From Membranipora membranacea (taxonomy: Eukaryota > Bryozoa > Gymnolaemata > Cheilostomatida > Membraniporidae), in NCBI GenBank assembly GCA_914767715.1, contig OU612066.1, forward strand, positions 19,008,283 to 19,072,282: a stretch of DNA of 64,000 nucleotides, given 5' to 3'. A program made the position numbers and the translations under genes. Below the pieces are notes generated by a model, which ran no database searches, had not been told where the DNA came from, and saw only the letters and a program-made list of their open reading frames with translations. Positions 14,701-26,700 of the stretch are shown here, one piece after another; within the stretch, counting starts at the first letter, position 1; every line of letters starts with the position of its first letter.

Positions 14701-17700
14701 GGTGTAGCTTTTTCGATTTTGACATGCCACATGCCAAGCACGAGTGAGTTGCATATCCTACTGGGAACAACAGAAAAAGTCAGTGGTCAGGTTACAAAAC
14801 TTTAAGCAATAGCGATCAAGTTGTGTCGGTTGGGTTTGTAGGTCATCAATAATAAAATCATTTGTTGGATGCACAGTTAGATTTCGGTAGAGGCTAGTAT
14901 TGTCCACAAGAGAGTTTAGTTTTTGTTGAGTATCAGATCCGATATAACCATGTGATAATCAAAATGGATCACAGGGTGCACTGGGTAAAAATGATACTAA
15001 AAATTTTTCCGTGTGAATATAAATTATTGTCGTTATTACAAAAAAAAATTTAAAAAAGCTACGTCGTCGTCTCTCCTCATTGCGGCATTACTTTGATCTA
15101 AAAGTCCTGACTGTTTGCTTGTGATAACTTTTATTTGTCCATCAAGATACATTCACTATGGTTCCATGTGTCGATTTTGCAAGGATTTCGGGAGTAATCG
15201 CCCCATGGAAACGGCATTAAACTCAAATTCCGATTGTGACGAATGACTTTTTGGACGCGAATATCCATACTGTGTTTATTCCACTTATTCCCTAATTGGC
15301 GGCGTGGCTGAATGGTTAGTGCGCTTGCACACAATGCCTTCAAAGGGATTACTCGCCAGGAGGCCGGGGTTCATGTCCCGTCCGCTTTTCATCTTTTTCC
15401 CATCATGGGAATGGTTAGAATCCACTGGATTCTAACCATTCGAAATTGGAGTGAACCACAAAATCGAAGTATGGAACCATAGTGATTATAATGCATTAAT
15501 TGGGGGTTAGGTTACAGAAACAGTGTATGAGAAGATGTCCGGATGGAGTCATTTTTATTAATTATTTGCAAAGGGTGGGTGGGATCTTTTCTAACTTGAC
15601 TAAAATGGGAATCAGTGAGTAGAAATAAAAAATCATTGATAAATGGCATATCAAGAGCTAGAATTTTGTTTTACGGGCCCAAAAATTTTATATCCGACTT
15701 CTATCTTATAACAATTGAACCAGTGGCTTTTTAAGCAGTGGCTTTTGGACAGTGGCCATATGACCAGTGGCTTGTTGACCAGTGGCCTTATGGGTAGTGG
15801 TCTTTTGGTCAGTGGCCTTATGACCAGTGGCTTTATGGCCAGTGGCCTTATCACAAGTGGCCTTTTGACCAGTGGCTTTATGGCCAATGGCTTTTTGGCA
15901 GTGGCCTTTTGACCCAAAATCGGTGTGTACAACGTCTTGTCTAGCTCAGTTTTAGAATGGAGGAGCTTGCATGTTTTAGGGCAAATAGCGCTAATCGTTA
16001 CTATAGCGATATATCCTTACTCTGTGATGATATAAAGGTGTATCTGTGAAACCACATAATGGATTTACAGTAAGTAAAATCAAAATAAACTTCTGTGAAT
16101 TTATTGTGATGAAGTCAACTGCTGATGAAAATATTGTATGAAACTGTTTAAAACCAGCGCTACAGTAGCCACAGCCGCATTCTTACGGATTTATAAGAGA
16201 ACTTCGACCAAATTCCATCATTTACTGTGGTAAACAGAAAATGTTGTATCTGACTTAGTACATTGGGTATCTCCCAATTGTCCACATGGTTATCATTCAA
16301 ATTAGGAAGATTTCCCCAGTGACAGTTTTCTCTCAATAGTTCACAAGAATCAAAACTGTTAACATCAACTCTATGCCAGGTATGGCATGGGATCTATCAA
16401 CAAACAATTTTGTTACTGGTCGTCACCTAAATTTGTTAGCATAGGAGCATTTACTTTAAAACGTGGATAAAATCTGAGTCAGGAAAGAACTTAAAACACA
16501 TGTATTAGAATTTATTTCTCGAACTAATAACTTTTGGGTTGAGGCAGGCGGATATGTTTCTTTCAATTCAAGTATAAATGAAACTAGTAGGACAGGAGAG
16601 GAGAGGAGGGTTCCCGCTTCACAAATTACCAAGGTGCTGATACAGATCTGAACAACACTTGTTTTGCTTCATTTGACTGCGTACATGTCGAAAGATAAAT
16701 ACTAATATCTGCTCTCATCAGCGGGATACAAAAAGCCACAAAAATATAGTTTATTGCAGGGTGACTTCATCATAAAAGCATGTTGCCAGCTTTTTAAATA
16801 AATCTGTGACCTTTGCCTAATTGATCCAGATGCATAACGCATCATATTATAAATTATCTTTAAGTTTCGCATACAGTGACTACAAAAGTTTGAAAATTGA
16901 TGAAATCAATGATGAAAGTAAAGTGTCAATCCTCTGCCAAAATGGTATAATAATTGGGACATTTCATTTCCAGCTATAGATATGAGGCCTAAAATCATTA
17001 AGTATCACAAAAGTTTGTATCTCTAAATGGCTCCAAGTTACCTGTATATGATGAGAGCAAAAATTAACCAAAGACTTCAATTATCACAATTATCAGCACA
17101 ACAAGCATTTTTTGCCTCAAATGACTAACCAAAGACATCATTGCCAATACAATATTAAAAATCTGTATCTCAGATAATTTACTTCTATTATTTATTTCAG
17201 CGGAGGATTTCAGTCATCCTCCTCATCCTAATGTATTGCTATCTCCTACATCCAGTGCTTCTTCACGGGATCAGTCACCAACACGTGACGCACTTAGACG
17301 ACCCCCATTCATCCTGAAGAAATGGAGAAAAGGATATGGGTTCTTTCTCAAAGCTATCCGAGTTTATTCAGCTGATGGAAACTTCTACCATCTTAACCAC
17401 CTCATCACGGTCAGTTGAGTACCGATTGTGCAGGCTAGAGAACCAGACATATTACTGCTATTTAATATGATGATATTATCTGTCATTGGTGAGCTCTTGT
17501 AAAGTCAGCTGGGGCAGAAGATCAAAAACACAGAGCGTTTTCCTAATTCTGCCAAAATCACTATCTGATTGCTCCTAGCTTAGTGAGCGAGACCTGCAAG
17601 GGTTCTCGTTTTCTAATTGTTACTCATTGATTGAACTACTAACATTCTGAGCCAACGATTTAGGAACGAATTTTTCTGATTTAAATGGTAAATGAGCGAT

Positions 17701-20700
17701 GATTCTGAGCAAATGTCTTTCTAATCAAAAGACCCCTTGTTTCACTGCAGGTTACATGACACTTGATGTCAAAACTCCATTACAGTCATGTATGAATCAT
17801 CTGTGATAACAATTTCAATCGTTCACAATTATCTTATTGTTGTTACTTCCAGAATGTGACAATGGACAGTGCAGCATGGCAGGCAGGTCTCAGACCAAAC
17901 TTTCTAGTCACACACATCAACAATGAACAAGTTCATGGATTACCCCAGCCACAGATTGTACGACTTATTCAAAAGAACTCAACCATGGTCAGTTCATTGA
18001 TTCTTACATAAATTATATCTAGTGATAGATATTGTTCCCCCCCCCCCGCACATGTATGAGGCATTTTTGAGTATGTACTACACAAGCCCAATAAGCTACC
18101 TCTTGCATATATTTTTAGCTACTATTTTTTTAACATCAATAAAAATATTTCTTCATTGTCAGGAGATGTTGTACTATAAAAGATGACTTCATTCATGAAC
18201 CTTTGTTGAGAAATCCAGCCTTGACAGTTCTCTAAAATAGAAACAAGTGGGAGCTTATTGAGCTTGTACAGTACATACCCATAAATACCTCATATATGGG
18301 TAGGAGGGGACAATTTCTAACACTATGCATTCTTTGTACCCAGAAGTGCTATGAATTTTTTCAAGGTAAAGATGTTGTATAACTTCTGTAGAAATAGCTG
18401 CCTGACTGTATATTGCTTTGATATTGATAATTGTGATTGCCGCACAGATGAACTTGCAATTGTTTTCTTGTTGTTAACATTCCATAAAGTTTGATCAGTT
18501 GGTAGACATTTATGTTCTGATATGAGTACAGGTTAGCCTGAGAGCTTTACCAATAGAGGAAACATCCCTCAAACCGGGAGTCAAGCCACCGTCTGAATTA
18601 CGTAAAGCTAAGATGGTTCCAAGGCGGACAGTGAAAAAAAAACAAAGCTTTAGTAAGGTTGACAGAAGGCGACAAAGATCATCATCTTTACTCAAGGCAA
18701 GTTTATATTGGAAAAGTTTAACGTATTACTACCTTGAGAGCCCAAGCTGCTTTATTGGAGGCTATAGTCACACTCACTGTCTACAATTTTTGATGGGTAA
18801 ACCACAGCTGCTACGATCATTTCAGCTTGAGTACTTGCCAGGCTATCATCTTGTCTTTTTTTCATTGCACTCTCCTTTTTGGAGCTCCCCGCGTATTTTG
18901 TGTTACTGATTTTGGATCACAGGATCCTGGGTTAGAGCCCCACCAGGTGCATTGTTTGTCTACAAAAAAATGATCACCTTCATCAACTAATAAACTTGTT
19001 GGCTCATTTTCACAGGCATTTTAGTACAGCAGTTTTATGTCGAGTCTAGTTGTTTTGAAGAATTTATTCTGAAGATTAGAGTTTTAAAATTGAAGATTGC
19101 TCTATTTTCTCTGAAGAAATGGAAGACAGCATTGTGTGCAGGGTGCCCCCTTTTTGTGTCTTCTTGGCCCTTCTTCCCCTTATAGCTAATTAATGTTGAT
19201 AGTAGAAACTTTGCCACTTTATTTTGATCGCATGCAAGTGCTCCACTTATTCTTGACTGGGTTCTTGGTTGCCACAAAAGCCAAGTTTCCCACGGTATTC
19301 CATTATAGTGTCTATGTTTGTACCCTTGAATTCAGGTTGCTGTTATGCGAACAAAACGTATGTAAATGCAGCCCAGATTTCTCTGATTACTTGTCTATGC
19401 TTCCTTATTATTGCTAATGGTGAACCGGGTGTGTGTATTATTTATGACAAATTGGAGAGTATCATCAATGATTGCTGAAAGAGAATCTGAGCAATTGAAT
19501 AAGCTTTGTAAGATTAAGTGGTTGCTTCACTTGTAAACATACCAAAGTGCAATGCCTCACATGTTACCAAAGCGCTGCTCTGAGCATAATACTTCGCCCG
19601 ATTGTGAGGCTTGATATGGTGGATTTGTTTTTATCTGTCAAACCAATTTTACTCCACTGTTAATTTAAAACAGAACTTCTCTAAAGATACATCAACTGCA
19701 GTCTGATAACAATAGACTGCTTAGCTACCAATGCCTTCCCTGTCCAAATTTTTGAGTGATAGAGCCCATGGAATTAACATGATCAAAATTTCTAAAATTA
19801 CACAACCCTGTTGCAATTTTTAAATCAAAATAATCATGGGTTTTTTCCTGAGCAGACACAGACCTTGATTATAGACCGATGGTAGCGTATTGCTATATTA
19901 ACCACATTGATACCATTTCCAAAATTATGATTGGAAAATTCAGAAATTCTACTCCTTTCCCATGTAGTAGGAAGATAATCCTATTTCCTGTCCATTTCTG
20001 TCGCATCCAACTGAATGGTTGTGTCCCATGTATAAGCTGATTTAATTTGCAGTCTTTTGGAATGACTGCATAATTTCAAATTCATCAAATTGAGAATATT
20101 GCACCAATAAAAATTATACAATATTTTGGCGTGTTATCAGTCTCTTCTCATTGCATTATGGGTGGTTTAGGTTCCTGACAGCTGTAGACAGGATGTATAA
20201 AGCATTTATACTGCACTTGTATCATAGTGTCACATGAGGACACTATTATTGTGTTTATACTGTGAACTGAACATGTTGGAAATGAAGGACAGTTCAATTT
20301 CCTTTAAATTAAAATGACCTGGGCCAATACCTTAATCCGCTCACTACTTTCAAAAACACTAATTTGGGCTTCCTGTCATCTCCCCCCTTGAATGATGCAA
20401 TAAAAACTCTTCTTATGTTATTCAAATTATTGTCACATAAGGAGATGGGCCGACAGAATAAGAGGACTATCCTGTAATCAGGACTATTTAGAGCTTTATG
20501 CAGAAACTAGCATCTTCTTGGTCCGCCTGTTTTAAATCAGAGAATACTAGGAAAGCTGCTGTTATGCTTAATTAATAACCCACGTCTTGCTGTTTGCTTA
20601 TTTATTTGTCGCCAAGCTGAAAAATTCTGAAAACTTGCTCACACTAATCATGGAGTAGGATATAGCTCAGTAAGTGGATATTTTACGAAATAATCAGATT

Positions 20701-23700
20701 CGGCACAAAATTCATGAGCTCTGTATCCTGGGTTGATAAGACCTGTGAATTGGCGGTCGCTTCCAGTCAAACTCGGAGTCATGTGACATCAAAGTTCATC
20801 ATTTCATAAGATTTAACACATTCTATCTCTATCACCCTAGTTATTTACTGTATCACATGATAATAACTGTAAATCTGTAGCAGCTTGTTGTATATGGCAG
20901 CCATATTGGACATTTGACATCAAGTTCAGCCCGTAGAGGTATCCTATGGTTCTCTATGGTTCAGCCTCACCATAAGGTTGGGCATACTTAGAAATTACAG
21001 TGTGCCCGCTTGACTGATGTCAAAATGATTTGATCTTGAGATCTTGAGAAACAGCAAAGCCTGATATCACTTATTGCTAATGAGCTTGATAAAAGCTTTA
21101 TAGCTGTTGCCATAAAAAAAAAACCAATAATCAAACAACTACAGTATATGACTATTAAAATGAAAACCTAAACCAACTGACAATATATTACGGCGTTTAA
21201 AGTATCCATGAGATAAAGCTAAAAATAATCAGAGGAACTGGAGTTGTCGAATGATGGTCGAAAACTCTGATGGGTCCTCAGACATGGACTAGCAATTATT
21301 GAAAGGGCCGACTTCAATGCTTCATAACACAATTTCTCGTTTTGATGCTGATTAGCTGAAGAATTGATAATCCCAATCTTGATTTTATGGATGCATTAAG
21401 ATTTCTGTATTGTGTAACTAAAGGCTAAAAAGATTCTAAAGAGTTGGCAAATCGAATGTAAAGCACCTCAAGTATTTCTAGATTTAAAGATCAGCCAATT
21501 TATATATGATAGAAAATTGTTCAAAAATTTGCCAGCAATCATTTGCATGTTGCTTCGCTGGCTCATCAGTTAGGATGTCAATGATTTTGTAGTCCAAAAC
21601 TTCTCTCTATCTTAAGCTGCTTTTACACTGGGCGATAGCACGAGGCCGATATTACTGTGAAATCGGTTAGGCTAAGTATCGGTCACAAAAGACCTGTTCA
21701 CACATGACCGAGTGCGAAAACGCCGATGACCGATATGACTGGGATTTCCCAGTCCTTTGTTTACAAATCCTCTTGTTTACAAACAAACATGGAAAACTTA
21801 AATTACGATGACCAGTGTGTGCTTTTTCAAGCAAACCTTCTTGTAGTAGTGATTGCTGCAGTTATTGCTGCAAGAGGCAGGAGAAGAAATAGGAGAGAGA
21901 GGAGTGTGTGGGTCTCTAGCCTACTAAGACAGAGACAGGAGAGAGGAGTATGGAACTCTGTGATCCCTGATTTGGTACAGGGGACAGGAAGAAGAATTGC
22001 TGGGACATTCTCTAATTTCTTCAGGATAGATGAAAGGTGTTTTGAAGACATTCTCAGTAAAGTTGGCCCAGCAATCACCAGACAAGATACACACCTAAGA
22101 CCAGCTATCCCTGCAGCTCAACGTTTGGCTGTCACACTAAGATACTTGGCCACTGGATGCACTTTTACAGAGCTGTATTATAACTTTCGCATATCTATAT
22201 CTTCGCTAAGCTGTATTATCCCTGAAACTTGTGAGGCAATATTTACTTGCTTGAAAGAGGAATACTTAAACACACCCAACACTGTGGTGCAGTGGAGACC
22301 TATCATCGAAAAGTTAAATGACCGCTGGCAATTTCCAAACTGCATTGGCTCTCTAGATGGCAAACATGTGGTGATGGTCAAACCATGGCATGCAGGAAGC
22401 TATTACCACAACTACAAAGGAAGTGAGAGCATCGTCCTTCTGGCGTTATGTGATGCAGATTACAGGTAGGCCATAATGTGTTGATTGTAGTAGGCCTAAA
22501 ACTGGTTGTTATTAAGTGTCCAAAACCAAATAATCTGTTGAGAGCTGACGTTGTGAGCACTTGTTTCCTCAAGAGTAATGAACTATAAATAGGGCATAGC
22601 AGTATATAATACCTCATCCTTTATTATATAAAAGACATGGTCATGTATATTGAAAACTAGTACTTGAATCAATCGCACGTAGCAGGATTAGGGTACTGCT
22701 GTTCGCAAAAACTCGTTGAAGGCAACAAACAACGACTGATCATGTGTGATGTAGTATCCAAGGAGATACACAGTAATGATACCAGCAATTGTTTGTTTGT
22801 CAGCAGTACGTGTCAAACAGTGATGGGAAGGTTCCTCTACCATGCATTTTTGTGTACTATTCCACTTGTATTTTATCTACTGCAGATTGACCTATGTAAG
22901 TGTTGGTGCGAATGGTAGAGTGTCGGACGGCGGAGTGTTTGCAGCCTCATCACTTTCACGTGCCCTCGAGACAGGATCTCTAAATGTGCCTCCGTCTGCT
23001 CAGCTGCCAGGTTCAGATAAAGTGTTGCCCCATGTCATCCTGGGTGACGAAGCATTCCCTCTCAAGGAATACCTCATGAGACCGTACCCACGCCGAGAGC
23101 TGAATCATAATCAGAAGGTAAGTTGACCACATTTATGTCAGTGACAACTAAATCCTCAGATGTAGTGCTATATTTTCAATGAATTCTGTTCATTACATGA
23201 TTCACACCACAGTATTTAACTTTCAACAGACCCTACATGTATCATCTGTCTTTAATCAGCCAATAGGCCTTAGTGTTATTGTATCTCAAACTAGGGGTGT
23301 GAGGATAACCAGTACAACTAAACTCAATACAATCGGTAGAGCAGGCCCACCTCAAATCACTGTTACAAATGTCTGACTTGCTCAAGCAAGATCTTCTCAG
23401 TACAGAGCTACCCGTATATTGTCCTCTCTACTAGCTGCCAGCCTTTTTGGTGATTCTACAAGTAATATAATCCTCATAATTTTTATGTGTAATCTTGATT
23501 GATCTTAATTAATCTTGTGTTTTGTTCCATAATATGTAATAATATATATATGTGTAGTTGTTACAAACGTATAATATGATTACTGAGTACGAAATATGAT
23601 AGTAGTCTGCACATGTGTTTGCCGCTACGTGACTGACTGGCTTTTGGCAGTTTTTGTACTCCAACTACATGTAAAAATTAGAGTTGCCTTCATTTTATGT

Positions 23701-26700
23701 GTGTGGGACAACTCCAAAGCAATATATGATGGCTATTACAATTTGGGAAATATTCAAACCAACGGTGGTAATAGAGGTGAAGACATTTAATTCGTTGTAA
23801 TAATGCCCAATTTAAATCTGGTTTTAAAATACAAACTTTTTATGATTTCTCCATTTCCATTTTTACTTTCAGATCTTCAATTACCGTTTATCCAGAGCAA
23901 GACGCCTTATAGAGAATGTGTTTGGTATCATGGCGGCGACATGGAGAATATATGGCAGTAAGATAGCCCTCCAGCCTGAGAAAGTTGAGAAATTGACATT
24001 AGCGACGTGTGTTCTTCACAACTACTCAATCGCAAACAGACAGATATGCCCAACAGTAACCATTCAACACAATGAAGAAAACCCACCCTTGGCATGTGGG
24101 ATGGGCCAGATAGCTGTGGTCCCGCGTCCACACAGACGGGACGCTAAATCGGTACGTGATGGATTTTGTCATTATGTCAACAATGAGGGAGCCGTGGGTT
24201 GGCAAGAAGACATGATCTAATCATAGCTTGTTTTATTTCAGGGGTTGTCCACCCTTTTTACACGAGAACATAACTAACTATACATTGCTTTTCTTAATTT
24301 TGATTACAAAAAGTTATATCTCTGTTAAAAGTCAACGAGTGAATAATTGTCTTCTATGGTTAGCAAACAAATGTAAATAATGTATGTTAGTTATTGTATC
24401 ATAACGGATCAGTGACAAGTATTATCAACTGAGAAGAGGAGCCTGTTCTGGCTAGAACTTTGTTGCGATTGTTGTTGTAAATATACATGTTGTGTATAAA
24501 AATATTCAGCTAGGCTAACTAGCGATTTTTTTGGTTCTATTTTACAATGCTCTACCCTAATGTGTTATGTAGTGGTTTGTTTGTCTCTTTTGTTCGTTTT
24601 TATTTCAATGATAATAAAATTCTTGTGTATCGAAAGAAAGAAAAAACAATGAAAATGAATGACTTTAGTGAACATAACATGCCATCCTATACAGAACTTA
24701 TATCAAATTGTCTTAATAACACTTTATCACATATTTAGGTTGCTGAAAGTAATGTCAGAGCAAACGCTTAGTATTTAATAACCAATGTCCATATCATGGT
24801 AAATAGGGGGTAGGAACCTTGAAGTAGCAGCTGGCGGTGGCGGCTGATAAGATTGTGATGATGCCATGAAGGGAGGGGTGTTAGGTTGCTGAGCAGGACA
24901 AAATTGAGCTTGAAATAACACTTCCTCAATTTTCAGTTTACATAATGCCCTGTTTCGGGGGTCTTTGATTTGACGCAGATTTTCGGCAATATGCATCGCA
25001 TAAAAGTGGCAGTCATCCTGCTCAGCTGGTTGTGCTGGCTTCTTCTGTTGAATCATGTTTTCACCTAGCTGCTTAAGTTGCCTGCAGGCTTGCTCCAGGA
25101 TACTAGAGTAAACATCTTCACTTGATTTCCTTTTACCTGGTCTGGATGTTGCTGAGACCGAAACTGGGTGTGGTGTGGTAGTGGTGTGTGGTGTGGTATG
25201 GTGTGGAGTGGTGGATACTTCCGATACCAAGTCATCGTCCAGTGCTGGACTGGCCTCTTCCTATGAAACACAATGGTGATTTAACTGAGTCATATACATG
25301 TAGTATCACGATAAATTTTTGGAAGAAATGAGCTCAATTAAGTTAGAACAGACTCTGTGTATGCACACACTGAACCTGCCATGGCTAGTCTTGGTTGATT
25401 AATATAGAAATTACAGACTTTGCTTACTCTTTTGTATGTAGAAGGGTAATGTGTCTATAGGTACTGCATATGTTGCAGCTTTGTAGGCTTTTTGTTCTTG
25501 TGTAGTTGAGAAGAGAAGAATAGCAGGCCTACTGCAAAAGTACATTAGATGTATTCCTACCTCAGCCGACTGGTCATTAGTTACATCTGATAGAGGTGAT
25601 CGATGAATTGAGTCAGCTTGGGAGGCAACCTCAACATGATCCCTGAGGAACATACAGGCATCGTAATATGCCCATACTTTTATCGACTTCGAACCTGCCC
25701 CAGATCTTGTCTCTGCTTCGATCTTATTTTTTGCTTTTACATACTGTGTCCTGATCGAACTGTATTTAGTATTAGCCTGTTTACCTGGAAGACAACAATA
25801 ACATCGAACATAAGAGCAAGGAATAACAGTTACTTCTTGATAACAGTAACACATAAACAGTCACTGATGAAATATTATTATTTTTATTTTATTATTATTT
25901 CATTGTTCATACCAAGGGGAGTACTCTTTGTTCATACTCACTGGTACAGGCATTTTGATCATAAACAACAGGGGAATGGAGTTGACCTAGGTAGTGGCTA
26001 ATTGACATCAGCAGGTATCAACAAAAACACTAAAAAAAGTATATATATTGTTATAAAGTATTTGCATGCCCCATTCTCCAAGGCAAGGACCGGGAGTAAA
26101 TGTTTCTCATTCTCTAACCTGTCATATTGAAAATAGCTCCCAATTCAGAAAGCTTCTCCTGCCTTTTTGAATAGTAGTTAGGATGGGCACTGTTGTATAT
26201 TTCAGGCCTACCCTGCAGCTCCTCAATAAACCTGTCGATGTTGAAAGCAGTCATTCTTGCTTGCAATAGAATAGTCTAGTGGAAAACCCAAAAGTTCATG
26301 TGATAAAGAGAAGTGTCTATAGTTGAGTAGCTACATTGAAGGATTTTCATTGGCCAGTAACAATGCGATCATCGTCTGCAACCAGCATTGCCCGAGCCAT
26401 TTCAGCCCTTGGCACACTCGCCCACTCGGCTCGGCCAAGGTTTTCACACTGACCGATTTTTGCACGAGAAGACAACTCGGTACGATTATCGCCTAGTGTA
26501 AAAGCAGCTTTAGACTGAAAGGCTCTGATCTGTTAGCATGGTGTACCAGTCACTCTTATATATAATATAGCGCTCTTACAGCTTGGGGGCAATTTCTCTC
26601 TATGTGGTCTCTCCATAAACTTATAGAGAATTCTCTAGAAGTTTATGGGTCTCACTTTCTTCTAAAGATGAATTATTCACTAGCCAAAACAAATGTTATT

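Larger units (their letters stand above)
21615..26509. mobile_element. complete PIF/Harbinger transposon, 4.9 kb
   Basis: The terminal inverted repeats start AGCTGCTTTTACACTGGGCG at the left and AGCTGCTTTTACACTAGGCG in complement at the right, both continuing ATA. The 3-bp target duplication TTA flanks it (21612-21614 and 26510-26512), as expected for PIF/Harbinger. It carries the two classical genes, a DDE transposase (+) and a MADF/BESS DNA-binding partner (-), tail to tail. Neither shows a frame break. It lies in the MAST intron in the same orientation as the host gene, counted by the transposase. Confidence 0.95.

Noticed and set aside
15299-15395. A functional tRNA gene
   Set aside because: The acceptor ends do not pair well and spacing between the boxes is irregular; it is inside a MITE.
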